Assembly: GCF_004358665.1 (NCBI RefSeq)
Contig: NZ_SMZR01000002.1
Coordinates: 434,001-498,000 of the forward strand
DNA from: Jeotgalibacillus sp. S-D1
GTDB lineage: Bacteria > Bacillota > Bacilli > Bacillales > Jeotgalibacillaceae
DNA: 64,000 nt
Reading direction: 5' to 3'
Both the position numbers and the translations under genes were made by a program. The first letter of the stretch is position 1. Each line of letters starts with the position of its first letter. The notes beneath the pieces were generated by a model, which saw only the letters and a list, made by a program, of their open reading frames with translations, was not told the origin of the DNA and did no database searches. Positions 43,345 to 53,886 of the stretch are shown here, piece by piece.

Positions 43345-43512
43345 TTAATAATATAACATTTTCACCTTTTTACACTTTGTACATTTTTCGTAAAATCGAT
43401 CTCCTTTAAAGTGATGATCACAATTTCGCTGGAGCTCTTCTAAACTTTTTTCCAGTAAGGAAAGGTGCGTTTTCGTTCGCGTAATTTCCGATTCGATTTT
43501 TTGGACGTTCAT
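43345..43512 (-). CDS. Small putative zinc-finger protein
   Basis: 55 aa: MNVQKIESEITRTKTHLSLL, EKSLEELQRNCDHHFKGDRF, YEKCTKCKKVKMLYY. ATG 43512 with GGGAGG eight bases upstream; ATG 43518 is too close. The N-terminal half is a coiled coil, the C-terminal half CxHH...CxxC, a plausible metal site. A common small-protein layout in Bacillus; function unknown. It sits just behind thiC on the same strand. Confidence 0.75.
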   Translation of the reverse strand: MNVQKIESEITRTKTHLSLLEKSLEELQRNCDHHFKGDRFYEKCTKCKKVKMLYY

Positions 43513-43533
43513 TCGCATCGCCTCCCATTAAAA

Positions 43534-45336
<1,803 letters not shown>

Positions 45337-45394
45337 TTAAAAAAATTATGGACGAGATTCAGAACACAACCAGTGGAAAAGCTTGCAAAACGAT

Positions 45395-45427
45395 ACAAAA
45401 AAGCCGGCCCACAAGTGGTGGACCGGC
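45395..45427 (-). terminator. Terminator controlled by the TPP riboswitch
   Basis: Minus strand GCCGGTCCAC and GTGGGCCGGC, 10-bp stem with one G:T, five-base loop and six T. It lies between the aptamer and thiC and is the expected off-switch. Confidence 0.9.
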
Positions 45428-45467
45428 AGATTTTATATGCAGAAGTAGTGTTGTATTGAAGACTGTG

Positions 45468-45562
45468 CTAACTTCCCCACGCTGGTATGATCCAGATCAG
45501 GTCCCAAGAGTCAAGAAACTTCAACGCGTTTCATTCTCAGCCCAGCTTATTGGACTCCCCTA
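45468..45562 (-). ncRNA. TPP riboswitch (THI box)
   Basis: Minus strand: GGGGAGTCC, GGGCTGAGA, then ACCTGATCTGGATCATACC and AGCGTGGGGAAG, the conserved blocks of the THI element in correct order. Sits ~150 bases upstream of thiC with a terminator between. Confidence 0.96.
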
Positions 45563-45939
45563 GTTATCGCTATTCAATTTCACTTAGAGTATATATGAGT
45601 GCAGGTGAAAATGATAGACCTATTCTGGAATTTCTTTTGAAAGTATTGGAAATGCAACTGCTAAAAGTCTCTCTTAACAGGTCCCCTTTCTTATTTTCTG
45701 ACCCCTAACTATCAACGAATTTTAAAATGAAAACTTCAGAATATCCCCCCTCGACCTATCCCATTATCTATTGTATGTACCAATAATCCTCAACTAACTA
45801 GTAAAAGAGAGTAAAAGGTCAATATTCTCGAAATGCGAAAAAAAACTTTAATATTCTTTTAATTGTGTTATTATGATGGAGAAAGTTCTCGAATCGCGTA
45901 CTTATCTTAATTAAATAAAGATAATTGGAGGAGATTTCA
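45563..45939. promoter_or_regulatory. Divergent control region between thiC and the antiporter gene
   Basis: No gene. Towards the antiporter gene there is a -10 candidate TATGAT (45872-45877) flanked by the direct repeats TTCTCGAAATGCG (45825-45837) and TTCTCGAATCGCG (45886-45898), 61 bp apart, possible operator halves. The thiC promoter must lie at 45570-45720 but could not be fixed. Confidence 0.45.
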
Positions 45940-47367
45940 TTGATTAAACCAAGATTACCGTCTCTATTGGAAGTTTGTTGTGTGTTAATGGCATTTTTAG
46001 CTGTCGTTTTCTCTTTTACAGCTGTTTTTGATCTGCCTATTCAACTCGCATTATTTGTAGGCTGGTTTATCGTCATTATACTCGGTTTGAAGATAGGTTT
46101 TACATATGATTCATTGCAAGAATCGATCATTAAGGGTATTTCAAACGGATTAGAAGCTGTCATTATTTTGATGGCTGTAGGTGCTCTGATTGGTACATGG
46201 ATTGCTGGCGGCGTTGTTCCGACCATTATCTATTACGGTTTGGACTTCATTCATCCATCCATCTTTTTGCTGGCTACTTTAATTATTTGTGCGTTAACTT
46301 CCCTTTCTACAGGAACTTCTTGGGGAACGGTTGGAACAGCTGGGATTGCAATGATGGGAATTGGAGAAGGCCTTGGGTTTCCACTTCCATTAGTAGCAGG
46401 TGCAGTTTTGTCCGGTGCTTATTTCGGCGATAAATTGTCACCGCTTTCAGACAGTACGGTACTCGCCGCATCCATGTCGAAAGTCGATGTTATATCCCAC
46501 GTAAAATCGATGCTGTATTTGGATATCCCGGCATTTTTAATTACTGCGGTTCTTTTTACCATTGCGGGATTCAATTATGGCAGCGGCAGCGTTGACTTAG
46601 GCAGGATCGATTCTATTATGGGTGAATTGGATGCTGCGTTTCACATTAGTCCTCTCATGCTGATGCCAATGCTGATTGTTATAGGCTTGTTAGTTTTAAA
46701 AAAACCCTCCATCCCCACTATTTCATTTGGAGCATTGGTGGGAGTCGTGTGGGCGGTTCTTTTCCAAGATACTAATTTCGTACCTGCACTTGAAACTGCT
46801 TACAGCGGATTTCGTTTGGAGTCGGGTTCCGAATTCATTACCAACCTGCTTAACCGTGGCGGAATCAGCGGAATGCTTGCTTCAATCGCAGTAATCATTC
46901 TTGGTTTAGGTATTGGAGGGATGTTAGAAAAAGTTGGTGTATTAACGGTAATCATGAATGCTTTTGTGGATAAAATCCAAAACGCAGGAAGCTTATCCGT
47001 ATCAACGATTTTTGCCGGCTTATTCACTAACATTTTCGGGTGTGCCATGTACGTCTCTTTAATCCTCACTCCAAAGCTTATGGAGAGCAGCTATGACAAG
47101 CTCAACATCGATCGAAGAGTTTTATCGAGAAATACCGAGGTTGGCGGCACGATGACATCAGGTATGGTTCCGTGGTCTGATAACGGGATTTTTATGGCAG
47201 GCATACTGGGTGTTTCTACTTTATCCTATCTTCCATTTATGTGGATGAGCTTTGTATCGATCGCACTTGTTATTATTTACGGATACACCGGAAAATTCAT
47301 TTGGTACACGACCCCTGATGGGAAAGCAACGGATTCAGAAGAAGAACTTAAACAAATGGCTAAATAG
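45940..47367 (+). CDS. NhaC/MleN-family Na+/H+-coupled antiporter
   Basis: 475 aa from TTG 45940, eight bases after GGAGG. About 11-12 membrane segments; conserved STGTSWGTVGTAGIA, GAYFGDKLSPLSDSTVLAA and EVGGTMTSGMVPWSDNGIF are NhaC signatures. In B. subtilis the ansAB operon is followed by mleN, an NhaC-type malate/lactate antiporter; here the antiporter precedes ansA. It may exchange the dicarboxylate made from asparagine (aspartate, fumarate or malate) with another acid plus Na+/H+. Substrate inferred from context only. Confidence 0.85.
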   Translation: MIKPRLPSLLEVCCVLMAFLAVVFSFTAVFDLPIQLALFVGWFIVIILGLKIGFTYDSLQESIIKGISNGLEAVIILMAVGALIGTWIAGGVVPTIIYYGLDFIHPSIFLLATLIICALTSLSTGTSWGTVGTAGIAMMGIGEGLGFPLPLVAGAVLSGAYFGDKLSPLSDSTVLAASMSKVDVISHVKSMLYLDIPAFLITAVLFTIAGFNYGSGSVDLGRIDSIMGELDAAFHISPLMLMPMLIVIGLLVLKKPSIPTISFGALVGVVWAVLFQDTNFVPALETAYSGFRLESGSEFITNLLNRGGISGMLASIAVIILGLGIGGMLEKVGVLTVIMNAFVDKIQNAGSLSVSTIFAGLFTNIFGCAMYVSLILTPKLMESSYDKLNIDRRVLSRNTEVGGTMTSGMVPWSDNGIFMAGILGVSTLSYLPFMWMSFVSIALVIIYGYTGKFIWYTTPDGKATDSEEELKQMAK

Positions 47368-47406
47368 CAACAGAAATACATCATGCAGGGAAAGGATGGT
47401 TTATAG

Positions 47407-48423
47407 ATGAAAAAAATTCTTCTTATCGGTACGGGCGGCACGATTGCCTCGATTGAGAGCGAGCGAGGTTTGAAACCTGGACTGAGTCCTGAAGACATGA
47501 TTGGGACTTTGGAGAGCCGCTTCAACTGTCATGTGGATTGTACGGTATCGCTGGATTTAGACAGTACAAACATTTATCCAAACCATTGGATTGAACTGGC
47601 GACGATTATTTACAACCGTTACGAGGAATATGATGGCTTTGTTATTACTCATGGTACCGATACGATGGCCTATACTGCGGGAGCTTTGGATTCGATGTTA
47701 TTACATTTGAACAAGCCTGTTGTGTTGACGGGTTCTCAAATTCCGCTTTCACTGGTGAATTCAGATGGAGAAAGAAACTTAATGGATGCTGTGCATTACG
47801 CCTCTGAAGGATTAGCCGGGGTCTATATTGTATTTGACAAGCGTGTAATTAAAGGAACAAGAGCTGTGAAATTAAGAACAAAAAGCAAACATGCTTTTGA
47901 AAGCGTTAACTATCCATATGTCGCTTATGTAGATAATTCTTATATCACTTATCATACGAAGCCTGAAGAAATAAGGAAAGACCGCGGGATCGAACTAGAA
48001 ACCCGGTTATGTCCAGATGTTTTTGTTCTTAAACTTTATCCAGGGATAAATAAGGAGATTTTTCGATTTGTCTCCAGTAATTATAAAGGCATCATTATTG
48101 AGTGTTTTGGAAGCGGAGGTATTCCTTTTTACGAAGTGGATTTAACTCAGGAAATTAAAGCGCTGATCCAGTCAGGAGTAGTGGTGGTTCTGACAACTCA
48201 ATGTTTAGAAGAAGGAATTGACATAGATTTATATGAGGTAGGACGCAAAATTGATCGAAATAATATAGTCATTTCAAATGATATGAATACAGAAGCACTG
48301 TTATCGAAGTTAATGATTTATCTTGGGAAATACAACTCAATGGAAGAGGTCGTTCACTATTTCAATCTGGATATCGAAAAAGAGAGCAGCGAATATCTAT
48401 GTAATTTTGATGTCATGTTTTAA
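47407..48423 (+). CDS. ansA: L-asparaginase, cytoplasmic type I
   Basis: 338 aa. N-terminal catalytic Thr in LIGTGGTIAS, second motif VITHGTDTMAYTAGAL with Thr/Asp/Lys triad partners, and C-terminal GSGGIPFYEVD and VISNDMNTEALLSKL. Hydrolyses asparagine to aspartate and ammonia. No signal peptide. It starts 39 bp after the antiporter stop, with GGAAAGGATGG upstream, and is followed by ansB, so product aspartate passes to aspartase. Confidence 0.93.
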   Translation: MKKILLIGTGGTIASIESERGLKPGLSPEDMIGTLESRFNCHVDCTVSLDLDSTNIYPNHWIELATIIYNRYEEYDGFVITHGTDTMAYTAGALDSMLLHLNKPVVLTGSQIPLSLVNSDGERNLMDAVHYASEGLAGVYIVFDKRVIKGTRAVKLRTKSKHAFESVNYPYVAYVDNSYITYHTKPEEIRKDRGIELETRLCPDVFVLKLYPGINKEIFRFVSSNYKGIIIECFGSGGIPFYEVDLTQEIKALIQSGVVVVLTTQCLEEGIDIDLYEVGRKIDRNNIVISNDMNTEALLSKLMIYLGKYNSMEEVVHYFNLDIEKESSEYLCNFDVMF

Positions 48424-48455
48424 GGATCAACTACTATATTTCAGGAGGTTACATT

Positions 48456-49868
48456 ATGTATAAAGTGAAAACCAGTCGAGTTGAGAAAGATTTCATCGGT
48501 GCTAAAGAGATTCCTATGGATGTATATTATGGCATTCAAACCTTACGTGCCTCTGAAAACTTCCCGATTACAGGCTATCGCATCCATGAATCTTTAATCA
48601 CCTCCGTTTCCATGGTGAAAAAAGCAGCAGCAGAAGCGAATATTTCAACTGGCCGTCTTTCATCCCAGCTGGGAAATGCTATTATAAAAGCATCTACTGA
48701 GATCATTAATGGCAAGCACCATGATCAATTCATCGTGGATCCGATACAAGGAGGTGCAGGAACTTCCATAAACATGAATGCGAATGAAGTAATATGTAAT
48801 CGGGCTTTAGAAATATTGGGACGGGAAAAAGGGGATTACTCCTATCTTAGTCCTAATACCCATGTGAACATGTCCCAATCTACCAATGATGCGTTTCCGA
48901 CGACTATTCATCTTGCCATCCTTTCACAATTGGACGAGCTGCTGGCCACGATGCGTAAAATGAAAGATGCTTTCATGGAGAAAGCAGTAGAATTCGATTC
49001 TGTGATTAAAGTAGGCCGAACCCATCTTCAAGATGCAGTACCTATAAGATTAGGACAAGAATTCGGAAGTTATGAAAGAATGATTGGCAGAGACATTGAA
49101 CGGATCAACAGCTCCTTTGCAAAGTTATATGAAATCAACTTAGGTGCAACGGCAGTCGGTACAGGGGTGAATGCGGATCCTAATTATGTCAGCGGAGTCG
49201 TGCGTAATATTAGTAAAATAAGTGGATATCCTTTAGTGTCTGCAGAAAATTTAGTTGATGCAACAGCTAATACAGATTTATATACTGAAATTTCGGGGCA
49301 TCTGAAAACCTGCATGCTGAATATGTCCAAGGTGGCGAATGACCTTCGCCTCATGGCTTCCGGGCCTCGGGCAGGGATGAATGAAATCGATCTTCCGCCT
49401 CGCCAGCAGGGTTCATCAATCATGCCTGGTAAAGTAAATCCGGTGATGGCAGAAGTCATCAATCAAATTGCTTTTCAAGTGATTGGAAATGATCAAACCA
49501 TCAGTCTTTCTTCTGAAGCAGGACAGTTACAATTAAATGTAATGGAACCAGTCCTCATCTTTAATTTACTTGAATCCATTAAAATTATGAAAAATGGTTT
49601 TGGAGTATTTACAGATCATTGCGTTAAAGGGATTAAGGCAAATGAATCCGTGATGATGAACAATGTAGAGAATAGCATTGGTGTAGTAACCGCCTTAAAC
49701 CCTTATATTGGGTATGAAAGAGCCTCTGAAATCGCCAGAACAGCGCTTTATACAGGGCAGACGATCAGGAATGTGTGTTTAAAAGAAGGGATACTGACAG
49801 ATGCAGAATTAAATCGAATCCTGGATCCATATAAAATGACTAGTCCTGGAGTATTAAGTGTGCTTTGA
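48456..49868 (+). CDS. ansB: Aspartate ammonia-lyase
   Basis: 470 aa. Fumarase/aspartase superfamily with SQSTNDAFPTTIH, VGRTHLQDAVPIRLGQEF and the signature loop GSSIMPGKVNPVMAE. Converts aspartate to fumarate and ammonia. Ribosome-binding site AGGAGGT. Convergent with ansR: the two ORFs overlap by 15 bp at their 3' ends, with no terminator between them. Confidence 0.95.
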   Translation: MYKVKTSRVEKDFIGAKEIPMDVYYGIQTLRASENFPITGYRIHESLITSVSMVKKAAAEANISTGRLSSQLGNAIIKASTEIINGKHHDQFIVDPIQGGAGTSINMNANEVICNRALEILGREKGDYSYLSPNTHVNMSQSTNDAFPTTIHLAILSQLDELLATMRKMKDAFMEKAVEFDSVIKVGRTHLQDAVPIRLGQEFGSYERMIGRDIERINSSFAKLYEINLGATAVGTGVNADPNYVSGVVRNISKISGYPLVSAENLVDATANTDLYTEISGHLKTCMLNMSKVANDLRLMASGPRAGMNEIDLPPRQQGSSIMPGKVNPVMAEVINQIAFQVIGNDQTISLSSEAGQLQLNVMEPVLIFNLLESIKIMKNGFGVFTDHCVKGIKANESVMMNNVENSIGVVTALNPYIGYERASEIARTALYTGQTIRNVCLKEGILTDAELNRILDPYKMTSPGVLSVL

Positions 49869-50222
49869 TTGGCTTTTTTCTACCAGCCTTTTCGCTCGAA
49901 CAAAAGCAATGAAATCATTCAGTTCGTCTTTAGTCAAACACTCATCATCCAAATGAATTTCCCATTTTTCATTTTGGTCGAATTGATCTAAATGAATCGT
50001 TTTAACATTCATAGGAGACTCGCTGTCCTCAATACGATTTAATAGGTAATCGATTGATGTATCCATGATATCGGCCAATTTAATAAGCGAGTCTAAAGAA
50101 GGTTGCCTGTAGCCCGATTCATAACCTGCATATGTACTTTTGGCAATCCCTAATTGATCTGCTGTTTCTTGAAGCGTCCACTTTCTCTCTTTTCGAAGCT
50201 GAGTGAGTCTAATTAATTTCAT
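49854..50222 (-). CDS. ansR: Transcriptional repressor AnsR (XRE family)
   Basis: 122 aa. N-terminal HTH (LTQLRKERKWTLQETADQLG, then IAKSTYAGYESGYRQPSLDS) nearly the same as AnsR of B. subtilis, which represses ansAB without asparagine. The C-terminal part (~70-122) keeps the end motif LNDFIAFVRAKR. GGAGG precedes ATG 50222. It is divergent from the second asparaginase gene, and a 9-bp inverted repeat lies between them, the likely operator. Confidence 0.92.
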   Translation of the reverse strand: MKLIRLTQLRKERKWTLQETADQLGIAKSTYAGYESGYRQPSLDSLIKLADIMDTSIDYLLNRIEDSESPMNVKTIHLDQFDQNEKWEIHLDDECLTKDELNDFIAFVRAKRLVEKSQSKHT

Positions 50223-50253
50223 TTGGTAATCCTCCCATTAACTAGTATAGCTT

Positions 50254-50275
50254 AATTTTGGTTCACACCAAAATT
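50254..50275. promoter_or_regulatory. Candidate AnsR operator
   Basis: AATTTTGGT-TCAC-ACCAAAATT: 9-bp perfect arms with a 4-base centre, between ansR and the second asparaginase gene. A symmetric site here would let AnsR control both itself and the divergent gene. The same repeat was not seen ahead of the antiporter-ansA-ansB unit. Confidence 0.6.
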
Positions 50276-50352
50276 TTTGCTGCTTGTTATGGTAAACTGG
50301 ACAAAATTCACGTAATGCTTTTGACTCTTATTACTACAAAGGGGTAAAGATC

Positions 50353-51324
50353 ATGAAAAAAATTCTTCTATTATCAACGGGCGGAACGATAGGATGTATA
50401 CAAACTGATGAAGGGCTTATTCCAGGAATCCCTATAGAGGAATTGATCAGTTACTTGCCGTTAAATGAAGGCGATGTGGAACTAAGTACGGATACAATAT
50501 TGAATATAGACAGTACAAATATGCAGCCGGAGCACTGGGGAGAAATAGCGAGAGCGGTTTATGATCATTACCATCATTATGACGGCTTTGTCATAACACA
50601 TGGTACCGATACCTTATCTTATACTTCAGCTGCATTATCTTATTTTTTACCCAATTTACAAAAACCTGTTGTTTTAACCGGATCGATTCAGCCGATCGAT
50701 GCTCAAAAAACGGACGGTGTCAGAAACTTATCAGATGCAGTTACGTATGCAGCTCAGGGAGCAGCTGGAGTATTTGTGGTGTTTGGCGGCAGAGTGATCC
50801 AAGGCACAAGAGCAGTCAAGATGAGAACAGAAAGTTATGACGCCTTCGAAAGCATCAATTACCCATATATTGCTTATATTGAAGGAAATCAAATACAGCA
50901 AAATATGGAGCTCCCTGACAAGGTGGCGGGAGAACTAAGATTGGAAACGGAATTATGTACGGATGTTCATTTATTTAAATTGTACCCCGGGGTCAAACCG
51001 GAAATTCTGGATTCCATCAAAGATCAATTTAAAGGCGTCATTATCGAAACCTTCGGAAGCGGAGGCCTTCCTTTTTTGGGGCGGGACATCTCCAAAACCG
51101 TCCAGAATTTAATCCAGGAAGGCAAAATCATCGTTATCACTACGCAGTGCCTGGAGGAAGGTGCTGACTTATCTCTTTATAAGGTAGGACGGCTGATCGA
51201 TCAAAGCAAAGTCATTCTATCTAATGATATGAACACAGAAGCTTTGTTAACGAAGCTCATGTGGGCCATGGGAAAAACTTTGAATCTTTCTGAAGTAAAG
51301 AAACTCGTAGAAACGCCTATGTAA
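50353..51324 (+). CDS. Second L-asparaginase, type I
   Basis: 323 aa, same fold and motifs as ansA (LLSTGGTIGC, VITHGTDTLSYTSAAL, GSGGLPFLGRD, ILSNDMNTEALLTKL); a paralogue. AAAGGGG precedes ATG 50353. Controlled separately from ansA, probably by AnsR through the operator just upstream. Together the two enzymes flank ansB-ansR. Terminator after the stop. Confidence 0.92.
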   Translation: MKKILLLSTGGTIGCIQTDEGLIPGIPIEELISYLPLNEGDVELSTDTILNIDSTNMQPEHWGEIARAVYDHYHHYDGFVITHGTDTLSYTSAALSYFLPNLQKPVVLTGSIQPIDAQKTDGVRNLSDAVTYAAQGAAGVFVVFGGRVIQGTRAVKMRTESYDAFESINYPYIAYIEGNQIQQNMELPDKVAGELRLETELCTDVHLFKLYPGVKPEILDSIKDQFKGVIIETFGSGGLPFLGRDISKTVQNLIQEGKIIVITTQCLEEGADLSLYKVGRLIDQSKVILSNDMNTEALLTKLMWAMGKTLNLSEVKKLVETPM

Positions 51325-51341
51325 CGTCTATCTTTGTCTGG

Positions 51342-51370
51342 GGCAGCGTCAGGATTGTACTGACGCTGCC
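51342..51370. terminator. Terminator
   Basis: GGCAGCGTCAG and CTGACGCTGCC, perfect 11-bp stem, weak T-tract ACTTATT; between convergent genes. Confidence 0.8.
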
Positions 51371-51375
51371 ACTTA

Positions 51376-52173
51376 TTAATCGTGCATGATTTCTACCGCT
51401 GCTATAACCGGATAGTGATCGGAAGGATACCCTTCCTCCGCCCTGCTGCGGTCAATTTTTGTATCCTTCACCACAATATCCAGTGTGGTAAAAATATAAT
51501 CAATTGGCGCTCCATCTAAACCGCCCTGAAATCCATGAAACGTTCTGCCAGGAGCTTCCTCCAGTTTTTCAAAGGCATCTTTTAATTTTATGGTTGAACC
51601 GTTTAGCGGTATTTGACCTCTGAGAAAACGGACTACCTCATTTTCCAGCTCACTGTTCAAGTCACCCATTAATATAATCGGCAGATTCGTCTTTTCCTGA
51701 TGCTCTTTTATCTTTTCCCCTATTAAATGAATCCCATTTTCTCTGGCCTTCTGACTAATATGGTCCAAATGAGTGTTGTATACGATGAACTTTTTATCCC
51801 GATTTTCGTTCAGTTGAAATACCGCCCATGTGCAAATACGCGGATAGTCACTTTCCCAGCTGATGCTGCCCGGCACTTCCGGTGTCTCAGATAACCAGAA
51901 CTGTCCATGATCCACTGCCTCGACCCGCTCTCTCTGATAAAAAAGCGCACAAAACTCGTCCTCATTCCCGCCGCGCCTGTCCCCGCCAAGCCAGCCATAG
52001 TCACCCAAATCCCGTTCCAGATCTTTAAGCATGTGACGCTTGCCCTCCTGGGTGCCGAAAACGGCCGGTTTATGGCTTTTTATTACTTCAGCCGCTTTTT
52101 GAGATCGAAAACGCCAGGCGTTCTCCCCATCCTGAGGAAGATCAACCCGCAGATTAAATGTAAGTATGTTCAT
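51376..52173 (-). CDS. Endonuclease/exonuclease/phosphatase (EEP) family hydrolase
   Basis: 265 aa, no signal peptide. FNLRVDLPQDGENAWRFR, GTQEGKRHMLKDLE with the metal-binding Glu, YNTHLDHISQKARE, ILMGDLNSE and the terminal YPSDHYPVIA catalytic His are the complete EEP motif set. Members act on nucleic acids, phospholipids or phosphoinositides; the small form in Bacillus has no proven substrate. Stands alone, followed by the hairpin at 51342. Confidence 0.87.
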   Translation of the reverse strand: MNILTFNLRVDLPQDGENAWRFRSQKAAEVIKSHKPAVFGTQEGKRHMLKDLERDLGDYGWLGGDRRGGNEDEFCALFYQRERVEAVDHGQFWLSETPEVPGSISWESDYPRICTWAVFQLNENRDKKFIVYNTHLDHISQKARENGIHLIGEKIKEHQEKTNLPIILMGDLNSELENEVVRFLRGQIPLNGSTIKLKDAFEKLEEAPGRTFHGFQGGLDGAPIDYIFTTLDIVVKDTKIDRSRAEEGYPSDHYPVIAAVEIMHD

Positions 52174-52323
52174 TTCTCAGAACCATCCTTTACTTATGTC
52201 ATCGTTTTCTGTCGCTTAAATTTTATCATAGGAAAACGTATTTATGATAATATGTTGAAAACGAATACATAAACATATATTAATCTGTTATCATCCCATG
52301 TCAAAGGAGATTATGATCCTACT

Positions 52324-53370
52324 ATGCAGCGAAATGACTCTCTGGACTTTTTAAAATTCTTTGCCATCTTTTGTGTGGTCAGTATACATACCAGACCGTT
52401 TAGCAGCGATTCATCCTATGCTATTAATGGCGAATATATCGATTTATTGATCAATACGTTTTCACGGTTTGCCGTGCCCTTGTTTTTTCTTATCGCCGGC
52501 TATTTGATCGGGCAGAAAAAAACCTCCGACAAGCTAACGTTTGCTTACCAAAAGAAATATCTTGTAAAGCTCACGAAAATCCTGCTCGTCTGGACGGCTT
52601 TTTATTTTGTCTACGACATTTTTTTGACCATTTTCAAGTCTTATAGAGACAACAAGGATGCGGTGGAAGAGCTTTTTAATCAGCTAAGCAACATCTCTCC
52701 TTCCGCCGTTTTTTATGGGCTGGATATCGCAACAGGTTATCAGCTGTGGTATTTAGCCGCGCTGATCTGGGCTGCCCTGTTCCTGTTTCTTGCGATCAGG
52801 TTTAATAAAGTCGGGCTTCTGTTCCTTGCAGCTCTTGTCCTGCACACGATCGGCCTGTTCGGACAGTCGTACTCGGTTTTTCTGGAATCCCCTCTGCTGC
52901 TTGAAACAAGGGATCCCTTCTTTTTCAGCTTGTTATACGTCACACTCGGCTACTGGATCTCCCAGCAGCATGCCGGCAAGGAAGTAAGGGTCTCCATGCC
53001 TGTCATCATCACTTCCATTCTATTTTTCTCCTTCTTGCAAATCGGGGAAAATGTGATGCTCATCGAAACGTACGGGGCAGAGATCGGCGGCAATTACTTT
53101 ATCTTTACCCTCCCTGCATCTGTCGCCATTTTGTTTCTCGCGTTAAAGCAGCCGGATCTAAACGTCCCACTTCTAAATAAAATCGGCGCAAACTCAGTAG
53201 GGATCTATGTCATTCACCCATTTTTTATCAGTCTCATCGACCAGATCATTTCTTTTCTTCATATGGAGGAGGTTCAAGAAACCCTGGCTTGGAACCTGTT
53301 GTATACGCCCTTTATATTTGTGATTTCTTATGCTGGGTATAGTTTATTGCAGAGGATGAAACCTAAATAA
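52324..53370 (+). CDS. Membrane acyltransferase family 3 protein
   Basis: 348 aa, about ten membrane helices. N-terminal SLDFLKFFAIFCVVSIHTRPF contains the His of the family (usually R/H in helix 1), and an Arg/Lys-rich loop follows (KKYLVKLTKIL). Such proteins O-acylate surface sugars or other wall molecules. Single gene with GGAGATT ahead and a strong terminator behind. Substrate unknown. Confidence 0.85.
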   Translation: MQRNDSLDFLKFFAIFCVVSIHTRPFSSDSSYAINGEYIDLLINTFSRFAVPLFFLIAGYLIGQKKTSDKLTFAYQKKYLVKLTKILLVWTAFYFVYDIFLTIFKSYRDNKDAVEELFNQLSNISPSAVFYGLDIATGYQLWYLAALIWAALFLFLAIRFNKVGLLFLAALVLHTIGLFGQSYSVFLESPLLLETRDPFFFSLLYVTLGYWISQQHAGKEVRVSMPVIITSILFFSFLQIGENVMLIETYGAEIGGNYFIFTLPASVAILFLALKQPDLNVPLLNKIGANSVGIYVIHPFFISLIDQIISFLHMEEVQETLAWNLLYTPFIFVISYAGYSLLQRMKPK

Positions 53371-53386
53371 ATTTTCTTTAATACGT

Positions 53387-53421
53387 AAAAACTCCGGATA
53401 GGGAAGTCTATCCGGAGTTTT
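53387..53421 (+). terminator. Strong rho-independent terminator
   Basis: AAACTCCGGATAG and CTATCCGGAGTTT stem with 6-base loop, then TTAAT. Confidence 0.88.
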
Positions 53422-53446
53422 AATAATTGAGTAAGCTAAGCACTCG

Positions 53447-53605
53447 TTAACTTGAGCCATTGTTCACGATTTTTTCTAACTCATCAATTCTTTTTTCAAG
53501 CTCTTTTACATTATTCCTATTATTCGACACAGTCGTAAAAGCAATTATACCGAAATTGAATCCCATAATCCCAAAAATAAACCCCATTATTGCGAAAACA
53601 TCCAT
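53447..53605 (-). CDS. Small membrane-anchored coiled-coil protein
   Basis: 52 aa: membrane segment MDVFAIMGFIFGIMGFNFGI plus ~5 residues, then a polar coiled coil NNVKELEKRIDELEKIV. ATG 53605 with GGGGGGAT upstream. Typical layout of small Bacillus membrane proteins; function unknown. Confidence 0.7.
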   Translation of the reverse strand: MDVFAIMGFIFGIMGFNFGIIAFTTVSNNRNNVKELEKRIDELEKIVNNGSS

Positions 53606-53886
53606 ATAATCCCCCCTAGTTTATATCCATTACCGCTAAATATAGTGTTTACCCAGTATCCAATTTCACATTTAGGAATATTTCAGTCAATCCCCTCATG
53701 GCTTGTTGTCCCAATAAAGTCATTGTTATCTTTATCAAAACTAAGAAAACGAAAACTTTCTCTCTTTAATAAATTTTATATGACTCTATTCTTATGCACA
53801 ATCTTACTCTAGTAAACTTGCATACTATATTAATATCTTTTGAGAACATCTCAAGGGAAAACCAAACGAAGGTAAGGAGATTGTAT

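Noticed and set aside
53794-53886. Longer N-terminus for the Cys-rich protein
   Set aside because: No ribosome-binding site at 53794; the AAGGAGA before ATG 53887 fixes the start.
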